DNA of 64,000 bases from Isoperla grammatica (GCA_945910005.1 OX246740.1:47104224-47168223), one strand, 5' to 3'. Shown: positions 49,947 through 60,281, counted from the first letter of the stretch. Translations and numbers: made by a program. Notes: generated by a model not told the origin, from the sequence alone.

Positions 49947-50057
49947 CAAATTGTTTGCCATTCCTTCATCTTAAACAGTTTCTTCCTTCAACTTTGTTTT
50001 TCTATCCTTTTGAATCATTTTCATATGTACAGTTGTGTATATTATAATTTGACACAA

Positions 50058-50063
50058 AATAAA
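50058..50063 (+). terminator. gene 4 poly(A) signal
   Basis: AATAAA in the conserved context TTGACACAAAATAAA, 255 bp after the stop. Confidence 0.85.
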
Positions 50064-52433
50064 ACCATTGCACTGTAAAATATATCTTGTTTATATTTGA
50101 TTTTTCCTTTTGTTTGAAGTGTAACATTCCTTTTAAATATTCCCAACTACCTCAATGTTGTTGATTTTTGTTTTCTGTAATCTCGCTAGGAAGTTTTATT
50201 ATATTATTTTGCAGTTTGTTTTGCAAAAGGTTTTACTTTCAAATTTGTTCATCTCCATTTTTTTTGTTAGTAGTTGTACCACGAGCACCAGGCTGGCATA
50301 TTACATTCGCTTGGCTCAGTTCTATCTAATATAGGTCTCTTAAAACAACTTCGGTAATGCTTTCGTCATCAATCAATGACGTGTTTACGGTCTCGGCCAA
50401 CCCGAGCAGGTATCTGAATTAATGGTGGGTTTACACACCGGAATAAGGTTTAAGGTTTAACATTTAATATTTTGTTCTAAGGAAAGTATTTTTCAAACTG
50501 ATTTACTAGGATCGCTTCCATTGGCCGGATTTATAAAAGCTCGTCTCTCATTGGCTGGGCTAAGAATTTTTGGGATAAGAGCTAACAAAGTTGGAATAGT
50601 TTCAACTTGCGTAAGTTATGTGAACGCCATGATGCTACTAGCTTGATTCAACTTTGTTAAACCTTAGACCTTAAACCTTATTACGGTGTGTAAACCGGGC
50701 TTAACCACGGTCGCTGGCTGGGTGCCGCTCACCCACCCGTGACGGAAGCATTACCGAAGATGTTGTACGACGAGATAGTAATAATTAATGTACTTTAAAC
50801 CTAAGCCTGATTATTGATAATAACCCTGTACCGTACTTTTTTATAGAATTTCTCTGTTGCCCATGTTCTGATTATTATTCCATTTAAAAATAGTATGCTG
50901 TTAAAATATTATCGTCATTTGTTACCGATTTTTTTGATACCGTATCTTAGTCTTCAGTGAATATCCAATTTCATTTTCTTTACGTAAATATTTTGTGAAT
51001 GATGTTTCTAAAATCGCCATGTAAATCGATGATTTTTTTTTTAAATCGTAGCGTTATCGTTATTCATAAAAATTAAATCTTCCAACAGTTACCATACAAA
51101 CGCGACTTTGTATTGATACAAAATTTGCTCCATTTAATCAACAACGTTTGATATACTTCTGATATACTCTGATATACTCTGATCTCTCTTCTGATGATAT
51201 ACTTCTTCTCTTATTAAATAATAATATGTGTACAGTGATAAATGATTTTGATGAGTGAATGAAATTGACAGTACGATTAGATATTTGTTTTCCGCAACTA
51301 ATGATGATTTTTCTTTTCAACTAATCACTTGGTACATAATGCTTTACACAAATCGAAATCCACACTAAACACTAATAGCCTGTGTTTGACAATCAAAGTA
51401 AATACACATACGTCACTTATTAACTATTGAACGACATATTCAACAACAAGATCTGCGACGTCGCCTCCTTAATCTCCTCGTACAACAGGCTGAGTTACTC
51501 TGGACGTATTCTACTCCAGCGCCCAAGATCTTGATTTAATGTGACCAATAAAAATGCTAGTTAAACCTACTTCCTAGAGGGATTGTGCGTCTAGAATTTA
51601 CTTATTCCTAGATCGTTTTTTTTTTGTAACCATGAGTGGTATGATATATAGTCGCGTTGCGTTAACTTGCAAGGTGTTGTCGTCACGGATTATGTAATAG
51701 TGAAGTGACGCGTGTGACAACTACTAACCTAAATCTTGTTGCATCCCGTTTTCCTGCCTCAGGTATTGTAGTCATAATATCGCCCGCATGTTGTCAGACG
51801 TGGTAGGGTCGCATTCCATTCACGGTTGGTGCAGTCAATATACAGTGAACAATGCAGCTATCGGGCAATCTCGAGTTGAGTACCGTTGAAATAGACCGTG
51901 TGAAGCGGCCGTCTCTTCTCAGAATTTTAGGGGACACCTTGCTTCTTACCGGCGTCGCCAGTGTAGTAGTAGGTACAGGTACTGGACTCTTTGTAGACAC
52001 CACTTAACTTCCTACTCTTAGTCAATTCGTGAGTTACCCTGTACAGTAATTATGGTTTTTTTGCCAACTTGTGTCATTGCCAGAGTCGTTGTGCTTCAAG
52101 TCACTTACACCATAGGAAAATGAGTGTTGAAAAAGTCAAGCAAACTTACAGCTCCTCCTGGCCGATTATGCATACGGTATAGAGTAAGAACTTTTACAAT
52201 ATTGTGGATATTTTACTAAGTCATCTTATGGCAGTCACTTGATTACTGCATATCTTTCAGTAACTAGGTAGCTACCATGTCTGACGATTAAGAGGCCAGT
52301 AAGGGCTCATACCAGGTTTGCTGTGATCGCAACGTTGATTTGGAATAACGAAATCTGGATAACTAGTGAAACAACCAAAAAACAGGTAATTCAATAAACG
52401 AACAAAAAACATGGTTTGTTGTGCAATATTTTG
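50064..52433. other. convergent interval between genes 4 and 5; no gene seen
   Basis: Contains the TTAA-flanked transposon (50423-50700), outer inverted repeats at 50344-50366 and 50742-50765, and a small (TGATATACTC)n array near 51150-51190. No exon was recognised; open frames are short. Confidence 0.5.
50423..50700. mobile_element. TTAA-flanked inverted-repeat element, 278 bp
   Basis: Ends pair as GGTTTACACACCGKAATAAGG and complement (left 50428-, right up to 50697); TTAA stands on both sides (50419-50422, 50701-50704). A TTAA target fits piggyBac-type mobilisation, though the terminal bases are not canonical. Outside it, ACTTCGGTAATGCTTTCGTC (50349-) is inversely repeated at 50741-50760, so it may sit inside an older inverted-repeat element. 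Confidence 0.7.
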
Positions 52434-52439
52434 TTTATT
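52434..52439 (-). terminator. gene 5 poly(A) signal
   Basis: Minus-strand AATAAA in the context TTGACTCAAAATAAA. Confidence 0.85.
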
Positions 52440-52555
52440 TTGAGTCAAATTATACTATACACAAATGTACAAACAAACAGGATTCAAAATAATTAAAAAG
52501 GGTTTAATTTTGAGAAGGAAACGAGTCCAAAGATGAAGTATAACAAACAAATATA

Positions 52556-52616
52556 TGACAACAGCTCTGACAATATGCCCAGCTGTTGTCACGTGACATT
52601 GAGAAACTCTCCAGTG
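52556..52616 (-). promoter_or_regulatory. gene 5 3'UTR: complementary block and hairpin
   Basis: The hairpin at 52556-52591 has stem TGACAACAG/CTGTTGTCA and upper stem GGCA/TGTC with one G-U pair. The block at 52607-52616 reads CACTGGAGAG on the transcript and complements CTCTCCAGTG of this gene's 5'UTR over 10 nt. Confidence 0.75.
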
Positions 52617-52699
52617 GAACTCAGTCTTAAGTGTTGTAATACTTCATGGATTTCAAGATATTTAAAAAAGGGAATCAGTCTAGATGTGAAGATGTTGAT

Positions 52700-54552
52700 T
52701 TAACCGTAGTAGGCTCCAAGGTGTCCACCATATCCGTATCCGGTGTATCCGGAGTAGGCGAGGGGAGAAGCGTAGCTGGAGTATCCGTAGCTCTGGACGG
52801 GGGCAGAGTAGGCCAGTGGGGTGGAGTAGGCCAGGGGTGCGGCGTATCCGGTGGCCAGAAGGCCGGGGCTACGCTTGGTGATGAAGTGTCCGCTCTTGGC
52901 CAGAAGGTGACCGGTCTTGGCCTCAACATGAGCCTGGTGGTGGAAAGCCTTAGCGGCGGCGACCTCGACGGTGTCTCCGGTGGGCAGGGGAGCTCCAGCG
53001 GCGATGGCAACGGGGTCGATCAGACGAGCCTCAGAGGCGAGGGCGACGGGAGCGGCGACGGCGTATCCGTATCCTTGGGCGATGGGGGCAACGGCGCGAG
53101 CGATGGGTGCGGCGTATCCAGAGTAGGCAAGAGCTGGGGAGTAGGCAGAGTATGCGATTCCCTTGGCGGCAGCATGAGCCTGGTAGTGGGCGGCCTTAGC
53201 GGCGGCGACCTCAACGGTGTCTCCGGTGGGCAGGGGAGCTCCAGCGGCGATGGCAACGGGGTCGACAAGACGAGCCTGGGTGGCGAGGGGAGCGGCGTAG
53301 GCAGAGTAAGCGATGGGCTTAGCGGCGTATCCGTATCCGGAGTAGGCAATAGCGGGGTTGCCGTATCCAGCGTACCCTAGGGCACCACCGTAGTAGCTAG
53401 CAACGTTGCCGTTGTAGAACTCTCCCTTGTAGGAACCATCATCGTACGCACCATAGCCGATGGCGCTGTTCAGGTAGCCGGCGGAGGCCACAGCCAACAG
53501 GCAGGAGAATGCAATCTAAAAGAAACAGAAAAGCCAATATCACAATACTGTACTTGGTTACAATTGATCTATAAAATTGGTCCAGCAGTAGATTTTGTTT
53601 TCTTTAAAATATCTTTTACGTTGGTCAAAAGTATTCAATCTATCAATTCTGATTGTTTATTTTTTAATTATCTTTTTATATTGATAGTTCTGCTTTTTAT
53701 TGTCTTGTAGATAGGTATTGTAGTTAATTATAAGTAAAAATTTTGAATGGCCGAGTTTTAGTTACTGTTATAGCTATCGACTACATAACAATTATTATAT
53801 AAGGCTCTTGCAAAAATAATTTACGTGCTACCACTTCAAACTGGTTTAAGAAATTGCAAAGCAAAACAACTCGTAGATAACTAATTTTGGTTTAACAATT
53901 AACATGTGTACACCCATGCCAATCTTTAAGTGATGCATAATTATATAAAATTAAGCACCTTAATGTGCTTCTGTAAGACATTTGTATGTGGTAGTGCTCA
54001 ATTCCGTTTTACTTAGACAGCAAAATAGTTTGTTGGAGTATGAGCTTTCGCTAATAATAATGTTACGATTTTTCAAACATAAATTTTAAAGTTAATCTTC
54101 TATTTTTCAAAATTAACTCGATGTATTTCTTACTACAATATTTAGGCTTACTCTTCATATTTCAATTTTCCACACAAGTAGTGTGCTATTTATCGTCCCC
54201 CCCCCCAACCCCCCCCCCCCCCCACCACCCCAGAATATATGCCAGCTAACAAGTTGTATTTGTTTTTTATGTTTGATTTATTTATTTTGTGGTCTTTGCA
54301 ATTGTTTTTAATTAATATACAAATAATTTATAGATATACAACAAAGTTTTTGAAAGAGTATTATGTATGGTCAAAAACAATGTTTTTTACATAATTATTA
54401 CGTTAACCTGATCTTAATATGTTGTTATAAATATTCTTTACTATCAAACATTATATTTTTCTTTTAGCGAATAATTTCAAAGTTATTCCACTGTAACCGA
54501 ACATATCAGAATAGAAGGTGTTATGCAGAATGTGACTTACCATACACTTCAT
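52700..54552 (-). CDS. gene 5: cuticle-protein-like, RR-less, two-module, 275 aa
   Basis: Minus strand: exon 1 is 54541-54552 (M-K-C-M), intron 53516-54540 (GTAAGT..TTTTAG, phase 0), exon 2 52700-53515. The signal peptide is residues 1-16. The YGAYDDG motif and NVASYYGGALGYAGYG follow as in gene 3, then module A at ~83-122 (TQARLVDP..) and module B at ~165-204. Module B carries the AFHHQAHVEAKTGHLLAK version of genes 2, 4 and 6. Lys218-Arg-Ser-Pro precedes the Tyr/Gly tail. The 5' half therefore follows gene 3, while the C-terminus and 3'UTR follow gene 6: a mosaic. The intron holds a long C-rich stretch (54197-54232), i.e. G runs in the pre-mRNA. No RR domain; a cuticle structural role is inferred. 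Confidence 0.92.
54197..54232 (-). repeat. G-rich tracts in the gene 5 intron (transcribed strand sense)
   Basis: On the gene's sense strand there are runs of about 14 and 10 G plus two GGG groups, enough to form G-quadruplexes in the pre-mRNA. Similar G/C runs elsewhere in the window suggest this may be just slippage. Confidence 0.6.
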
Positions 54553-54705
54553 GGCTAGACTGTTCTTCGAGAATACACTGGAGAGAATGTACCTTCTACC
54601 CCGACAGTGCCGGGTTTTATACTTTCAAAAACCTCGGAACTATTTTCTGGGAGTGACCGTTTTACTGTTACCCTTTACGTCACGGCAAGCTCGCTCGCCC
54701 TTGAA
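54553..54705 (-). promoter_or_regulatory. gene 5 promoter and 5'UTR
   Basis: Minus strand: TTCAAGGGCGA (54695-54705), a CRE-like TGACGTAA with GGGTAAC, CTCCCAGAAAATAGTTCC (54636-54653), TATAAAA (54615-54621), ACATTC (54585-54590) and CTCTCCAGTG (54576-54585). Confidence 0.75.
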
Positions 54706-55073
54706 TATTGTCCGGCCGATGCATTGAGATCACTACGCATGCGTGAACAATGTGTCCCCACCCGACAATATCAGCAGAGCAGGTACGTTATCTAACAGCT
54801 GTCGAAAACCTGTGGCGATTCTAAGTTGTTTTAATCTGGTTGGCATGGTAACAAGCCAAGTTGTTTCGTTGTTCGTCTTATGTAGCAATTATATACCTCG
54901 GCGACATTAACCGTTCAATATTTTTACTGCTTCATATGTTGATGTGAACTGCACTTCCATAAAGGTTTCAGCAAGTTATCCAGGAATAGGGAAAGGGAGG
55001 TGGGGGGTTTCGACTTATATTATAGAAATTATAAGAAAGATTATAGAAATCTTTTAAACAGTGTTGTTTCTTT
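54706..55073. other. divergent intergenic DNA next to gene 5
   Basis: The left part resembles the gene 3 upstream region (TATCTAACAGCTGTC against CGTCTAACGGCTGTC). No exon. Confidence 0.45.
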
Positions 55074-55821
55074 CTTTTGTTATATAGTGCGCAAAAGAGT
55101 GCCGGGTTTAATCATCTGTCAAATAATAATATTCTACTTGAACTGGGAATTGGCACACTAGAACAGCGCAGACTGAAATCTGATCTTATTTTGTTACACA
55201 AAATTTTTAATGGTCACGTGCAATGCAACCACATCCTGCAAAACCTGGGTGTGCGGGTACCATCCAGGAGGACTCGGCAGTGTAATTTATTTCACATATG
55301 TACTCCACGAACTGAAATAGAACGCCGATCGTTCCTCACACGGGCCACTATGCTGTACAACTCGCTGCCTTCGGACCTTGATATCTCTTTTCCACTACGA
55401 TCATTCATTAAATCCTTCATATCTCATCTTGATAGAAATTAATTTCATCTGATGTTGTTTCTTCTTTACACTATTTACTACACTACACTATTGTCTACTG
55501 CAGCTTCTTCGTTCCTGTTTTTTGTTTTTATTGTATTATTTTGGGTCAAGTCTTATATGTGTATAAAGATATTATTACCTTTGTTTTAACACTCTTTTAC
55601 CTGTTTTAAACTTCATTGTGCGCATAGTTCTTTCACTGGCATTTTTTGTACTTTATTTGTTTTTGTTATTGTACTTATTTTACGTAGTATTGACAAACAC
55701 ATGTGTAATTTGTGTTCTCTGTGCTTGTTTCTGTGTTTAAATTGTTATGTTTATTATTTCACGCCAAATGGCAGAATACGCTGTATGTGAAATATTGAAT
55801 AAATAAATAAATAAATAAATA
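55074..55821 (+). pseudogene. 5'-truncated non-LTR retrotransposon (LINE), RT C-terminus
   Basis: The frame from about 55077 to 55442 encodes 121 residues that read like the extreme C-terminus of a non-LTR (CR1/Jockey-like) reverse-transcriptase polyprotein. Landmarks are LEQRRLKSDLILLHKIFNG, a basic SRRTRQ segment and MLYNSLPSDLD..FPLRSFIKSF, then the stop. A 350-bp 3'UTR and an (AATA)n tail (55797-55821) follow. The catalytic RT domain is absent, so it is a dead insertion, as usual for truncated LINEs. It interrupts the shared intergenic space of the divergent pair 5/6. The clade assignment is from memory of motif style. Confidence 0.75.
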
Positions 55822-57334
55822 GAGAGTGGAACCGAAACACAACTGGGGTTCCGGGGGGCTTGCCCCCCGAAAAAAGTCTCGTAAAGGTAATTTTAGTGCA
55901 AATCTGTGCGTTTTACAGCGGCCAACCGAAACAAGATTACTCAGTTTCTGGCAACACATTTTTTCCTTAAAAAAAGATAAAAATATAATAGTTAAAGATC
56001 AATGCGTGTATTTTTAACAAAAACAAAAGTCTTAAATACTGACTATTGAATTGTAAACGGTCATTTTCCATGTTTCCTTTGCAAAGGGGGAGTTTTGTCC
56101 CCCCCTCCTCCCCCCGTGTATACGCCACTGGTTTCAGCATCCTTAATATTTATCGTGTGTCAATATTTTGACCCCACCTCTTAAAATAAACATGCAGCCC
56201 TCAATTCGTTACATCAAGCAAACTGGATAACATGTTGTTTAATTGGACAGCATGTTTTTGGATTGAGATATAGAAAATGGCGATACCCCAAAAAATACAT
56301 ACGTTGTAACTTGTAAGCCTACTTATATGTGCAAAATGATGACCATCAATACTTCATAGGCAGAAGTTGTCTTAATTCTTGCTTTACATTGTAGACGCTA
56401 ACATTTTATTAAAATTTGTCATATTAGTTGATCATAGAAGAATTGTGCTTGGAAAACCTTATAATATGATGTAATTTTGCAAATAATCTCTAATCTCTAA
56501 CTTATTTTCTATTGATAGTATATATAGATTCAATTTAGAAATTTACCTGTAACTTTGAACTGTTTCTGACCTTTATCCAAATCATTTATAATTTACTAAT
56601 GGTTGGAAAAATAGTAACCTTAATTATTCTTGAGGTTTTACAATGTTTAATGTTTATCAAAGTCGGAGTTCACTGCCAGGAAACTTGAGCTAACTATACT
56701 GCCTAAGTTTGTTATAAGAGTTATTATTTACACATAATATATTAATTCTATTGTCTTTCGTATTTGGTTATAGAACTGATATAATATGGATTCATTACAG
56801 ATAAAAAAAAGTTATCAGAAAATGAAGTTCGTTCAACCCATGTAATGTGCGATCAGGGAAAAGCCTTCTCTCATTATCTTACACTCGTGTTTTACTAGTA
56901 ACAATATTATAAACGTTACCAAGAGTTACAACCCTTCCATCCATCCCCATTCGTTATTCACATAAAATGCTTTAATTAAATGTTAAATGTTTTTATAAAT
57001 GCATTTTTACCAAAGAATGAATTTGCCAGTTTTGGTTTTAATACTAATAAGATAATCATATAAACTGATGTATACAACAAATATTAGATGACGTAACTCC
57101 CTTCTTATCTGATAAATATTTCCATTATCCTAGATGACACCCTTTTTTGCTGTACCGTTGTATATTTTTATTGATTCCTACTATTATATTGCATTCATAT
57201 TTTACTGCTTGGACTCAAGAAAATTTACCTTGTACTAAATTACGCAGACGTAGGGACCTGGTTTGGTCTTGAAATCTCTAAGTATTGTGTTAGATCATTA
57301 TGTGGTTAACGATTTATTAACATATCCAGTGCCC
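55822..57334. other. intergenic, nothing recognised
   Basis: AT-rich sequence with short C runs near 56100. No exon or transposon ends were identified. Confidence 0.45.
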
Positions 57335-57490
57335 GTGACCCTGTCTGCACCATACTATTATAAGTCCATGTCTGCACAGAGTTATAACTATGCGTGTGCG
57401 CTGTAACTTCTGGTTTGCTAGCCGGCGGCTGCACGCGGTTCATTCGTGTAGCCATGCTATAAACGAACCCGTGCCATGTTTTGTGACATG
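57335..57490 (+). other. distal block shared with the gene 4 upstream region
   Basis: CGTGACCCTGTCTGCACC, CATGTCTGCAC, CCGGCGG, GAACCCGTG and TTTTGTGACA run parallel to 44540-44685. It lies ~0.8 kb upstream of the gene 6 TATA box, against ~2.3 kb for gene 4. Confidence 0.45.
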
Positions 57491-57787
57491 TGGAAGAATT
57501 GAAGGTGAAATAAACAAATATGTTGTAGAAATTGAAAGACTCAATTCCTGGTTGGGATTGAGGTTTAAGTTTGAAATTTGACTCCAATATAATAGCTCTA
57601 TATGATGCTGGCGTTTATATATAAACGGCGACTTTGATAATAAATGGTATTATATTCCTCATGAAAATCAGTCTTGTGAGTAACAATAATAATATACAGA
57701 AATTGATATTATAATATAATTTATTTTCCGGTTGTTGTTTCACAAAATGTATGAAACTGATATAGTATATACATCAGTGTTTTAACG

Positions 57788-58018
57788 CGAGACTCTAATT
57801 CAAGAGTTCGTCGTTTCGATTGCGGCCATCTGTAGTCCTGATTGATATTCCATAATCATAAGATTAGGTTGGGATTGCGTTATCGTTAATAGTGTGTGTT
57901 GCCACTTAATATATTAACAACGACTGAGTAAAACGAAAAATCTTGAGTCACAATTGCCAGCGGCAGGTATCGAACCAGTGACCTTATGAGTTACCACTGA
58001 GCCACCCATATCGGTTAT
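57788..58018. repeat. two SINE family A heads facing each other
   Basis: A plus-strand head piece (GCGAGACTCTAATTC..TTCGATTGCGGCC, 57788-57850) is followed by a minus-strand head. The minus strand of 57955-58016 begins CCGATATGGGTGGCTCAG and contains box B CTGGTTCGATACC. Confidence 0.6.
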
Positions 58019-58187
58019 AGTTTTATTTTACATTGAACAATAAGTTTGGAGTGTCCGTAGGTCATGTTATATGACGTTACTACATGAAACAGTCGGAAGT
58101 GATTAAGACACGAAACACAGTTACTTTCGGTGTGTAACATTGTCTTCCGCGTGTTGCATAGTGATCAATGGCCGAACCCCAGAAGCC

Positions 58188-58339
58188 TCCAAGGGCGAAC
58201 GTCTTTGCGGTCGTTATCGTGGAGGGTAACTGCTGCTAACGGGAAACACCCATGAAATATTTGAGGAAAGTATAAAACACTGAACATTGTTGGAAGAAGG
58301 TACATTCTCTCCAGTGCTAGCTCGAAGAACAGTCTAGCT
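58188..58339 (+). promoter_or_regulatory. gene 6 promoter and 5'UTR
   Basis: TCCAAGGGCGA (58188-58198), GGGTAAC, a diverged box CACCCATGAAATATTTGAGG (58247-58266), TATAAAA (58271-58277), ACATTC (58302-58307) and CTCTCCAGTG (58307-58316). The last 70 bp before the ATG are nearly identical to gene 4. Confidence 0.75.
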
Positions 58340-60045
58340 ATGAAGTGTATGGTGAGTACAGGCAACACTAAATACTAAACAATAGTGATAATGAACGTTG
58401 GGTTTTGTTGAATACTTATTTTAGATCAATTGATTTTATTCAATTAAATAAAATGTAGACGTTGATCAATTAATTAATTTTATTTTAACAATTGTTGGTA
58501 ATCGAAATATTAATTATGCAAAACTATAGATATATTTTGTTAATTACAGATTTCCAAATTATAAATAATTTTGAAGCATATTCAAACACAAAATAGACTT
58601 TGAAAAAAAGTGTTTTTAAATTGTGGGTGTATGGTTGGAAAGGAGAGAGGGTAGTTTTCATTACTAACATAAATTAAAATTGTTCTGTTCATTAACAGTC
58701 ATCATAATTTCATTAATTTGAACCTGCGATTGACTATCAGTCACGATTTGTACTTAATGTCAAATATTTCAATGGTTTATGATCCAGCAATTTCAACAAA
58801 ATTGAAGCAAAAGAATTTTATCACAGAAAAAAACATAGTTTTCATAACGTACAATAAATAATCTTTAAGAACGATTGAATCAATAATTTATACAATTCAG
58901 TATCACTTATAATAATAATAATAATAACAATATTTTGTAACAAATCTGATCAATAATATTTTAAAACGTAGACAACAATATTTTATCACTTTTATTTACA
59001 ATAATTTTCTAATAACGAGGTTATGTAAGAGCATTGTAGCATCATTGGTAGCATCAGAGAAAAAAAAATATGAAATAAAACTTTGAAACTTATTTCCGCT
59101 TCTGTTTTGTTTCAGATTGCATTCTCCTGCCTGTTGGCTGTGGCCTCCGCCGGCTACCTGAACAGCGCCGTCGCCTACGGTGCGTACGATGATGGTTCCT
59201 ACAAGGGAGAGTTCTACAACGGAGCTCTTGGTGGTGTCTATGCTGGTGCCCTAGGATACGCTAGCCTGGGCTCCAAGGCCGTTGCTTACAACGCCCCCAT
59301 TGTCTCCGCACCCCACCCCGTTCGCGTCGCTCAGACCTACGCTGCTCCCCTCGTCCAGGCTTACGCCCAGGGATACTCTCCCGCTCTTGCTTACTCTGGA
59401 TACGCTGCTTCCCCCATCGCCCGAGGATACGGATACGCCAACGTTGCTCCTCTCGGCCTCGCCTCTGAGGCTCGTCTTGTCGACCCCGTTGCCATCGCCG
59501 CTGGAGCTCCCCTGCCCACCGGAGACACCGTCGAGGTCGCCGCCGCTAAGGCCGTCCACTTCCAGGCCCATGCCGCCGCCAAGGGAATCGCATACTCTGC
59601 CTACTCCCCAGCTCTTGCCTACTCTGGATACGCCGCACCCATCGCTCGCGCCGTTGCCCCCATCGCCCAAGGATACGGATACGCCGTCGCCTCTCCCGTC
59701 ACCCTCGCCTCTGAGGCTCGTCTGATCGACCCCGTTGCCATCGCCGCTGGAGCTCCCCTTCCCACCGGAGACACCGTTGAGGTCGCCGCCGCTAAGGCTT
59801 TCCACCACCAGGCTCATGTTGAGGCCAAGACTGGTCACCTTCTCGCCAAGAGCGGACACTTCATCACCAAGCGTAGCCCCGGCTACCTCGCCACCGGATA
59901 CGCCGCACCCCTGGCCTACTCCACCCCCCTGGCCTACTCTGCCCCCGTCCAGAGCTACGGATACTCCAGCTACGCTTCTCCCCTCGCCTACTCCGGATAC
60001 ACCGGATACGGATATGGTGGACGCCTTGGAGCCTACTACGGTTAA
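58340..60045 (+). CDS. gene 6: cuticle-protein-like, RR-less, two-module, 313 aa
   Basis: Exon 1 is 58340-58351 (M-K-C-M), then the shortest intron of the set (764 bp, GTGAGT..TTTCAG, phase 0), then exon 2 59116-60045. The signal peptide is residues 1-16. The YGAYDDGSYKGEFYNG motif, one YNAPIVSAPHPVRVAQ segment and an SPALAYSGY spacer follow. Module A is at ~121-160 and module B at ~203-242 (AFHHQAHVEAK). Lys256-Arg-Ser-Pro precedes the Tyr/Gly/Ala tail, where GGRLGAYYG replaces the usual GGHLGAYYG. Length and module positions equal those of gene 2. No RR domain. A secreted cuticle structural role is inferred from family and gene architecture. Confidence 0.92.
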
Positions 60046-60128
60046 ATCAACATCTACACATCTAGACTGATTCTCTTTTTTACCTATCTCGAAATCCATG
60101 AAGTATTACAACACTTAAGACTGAGTTC

Positions 60129-60189
60129 CACTGGAGAGTTTCTCAATGTCACGTGACAACAGTTGGGCATATTGTCAGAGCTGTTGTTA
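60129..60189 (+). promoter_or_regulatory. gene 6 3'UTR: complementary block and wobble hairpin
   Basis: CACTGGAGAG (60129-60138) complements CTCTCCAGTG of this gene's 5'UTR over 10 nt. The hairpin at 60154-60189 has stem TGACAACAG/CTGTTGTTA; the single C to T change turns a G-C pair into G-U, so the stem stays closed. The upper stem is GGCA/TGTC, also with a G-U pair. Confidence 0.77.
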
Positions 60190-60275
60190 TATTTTTGGTT
60201 GTTATACTTCGCCTCCAATCGATTCAAACTTTTTCATGTGTACCGCATTGTATATAATTGTATAATATGACACAC

Positions 60276-60281
60276 AATAAA
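60276..60281 (+). terminator. gene 6 poly(A) signal
   Basis: AATAAA in the context TGACACACAATAAA, 231 bp after the stop. Confidence 0.85.
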
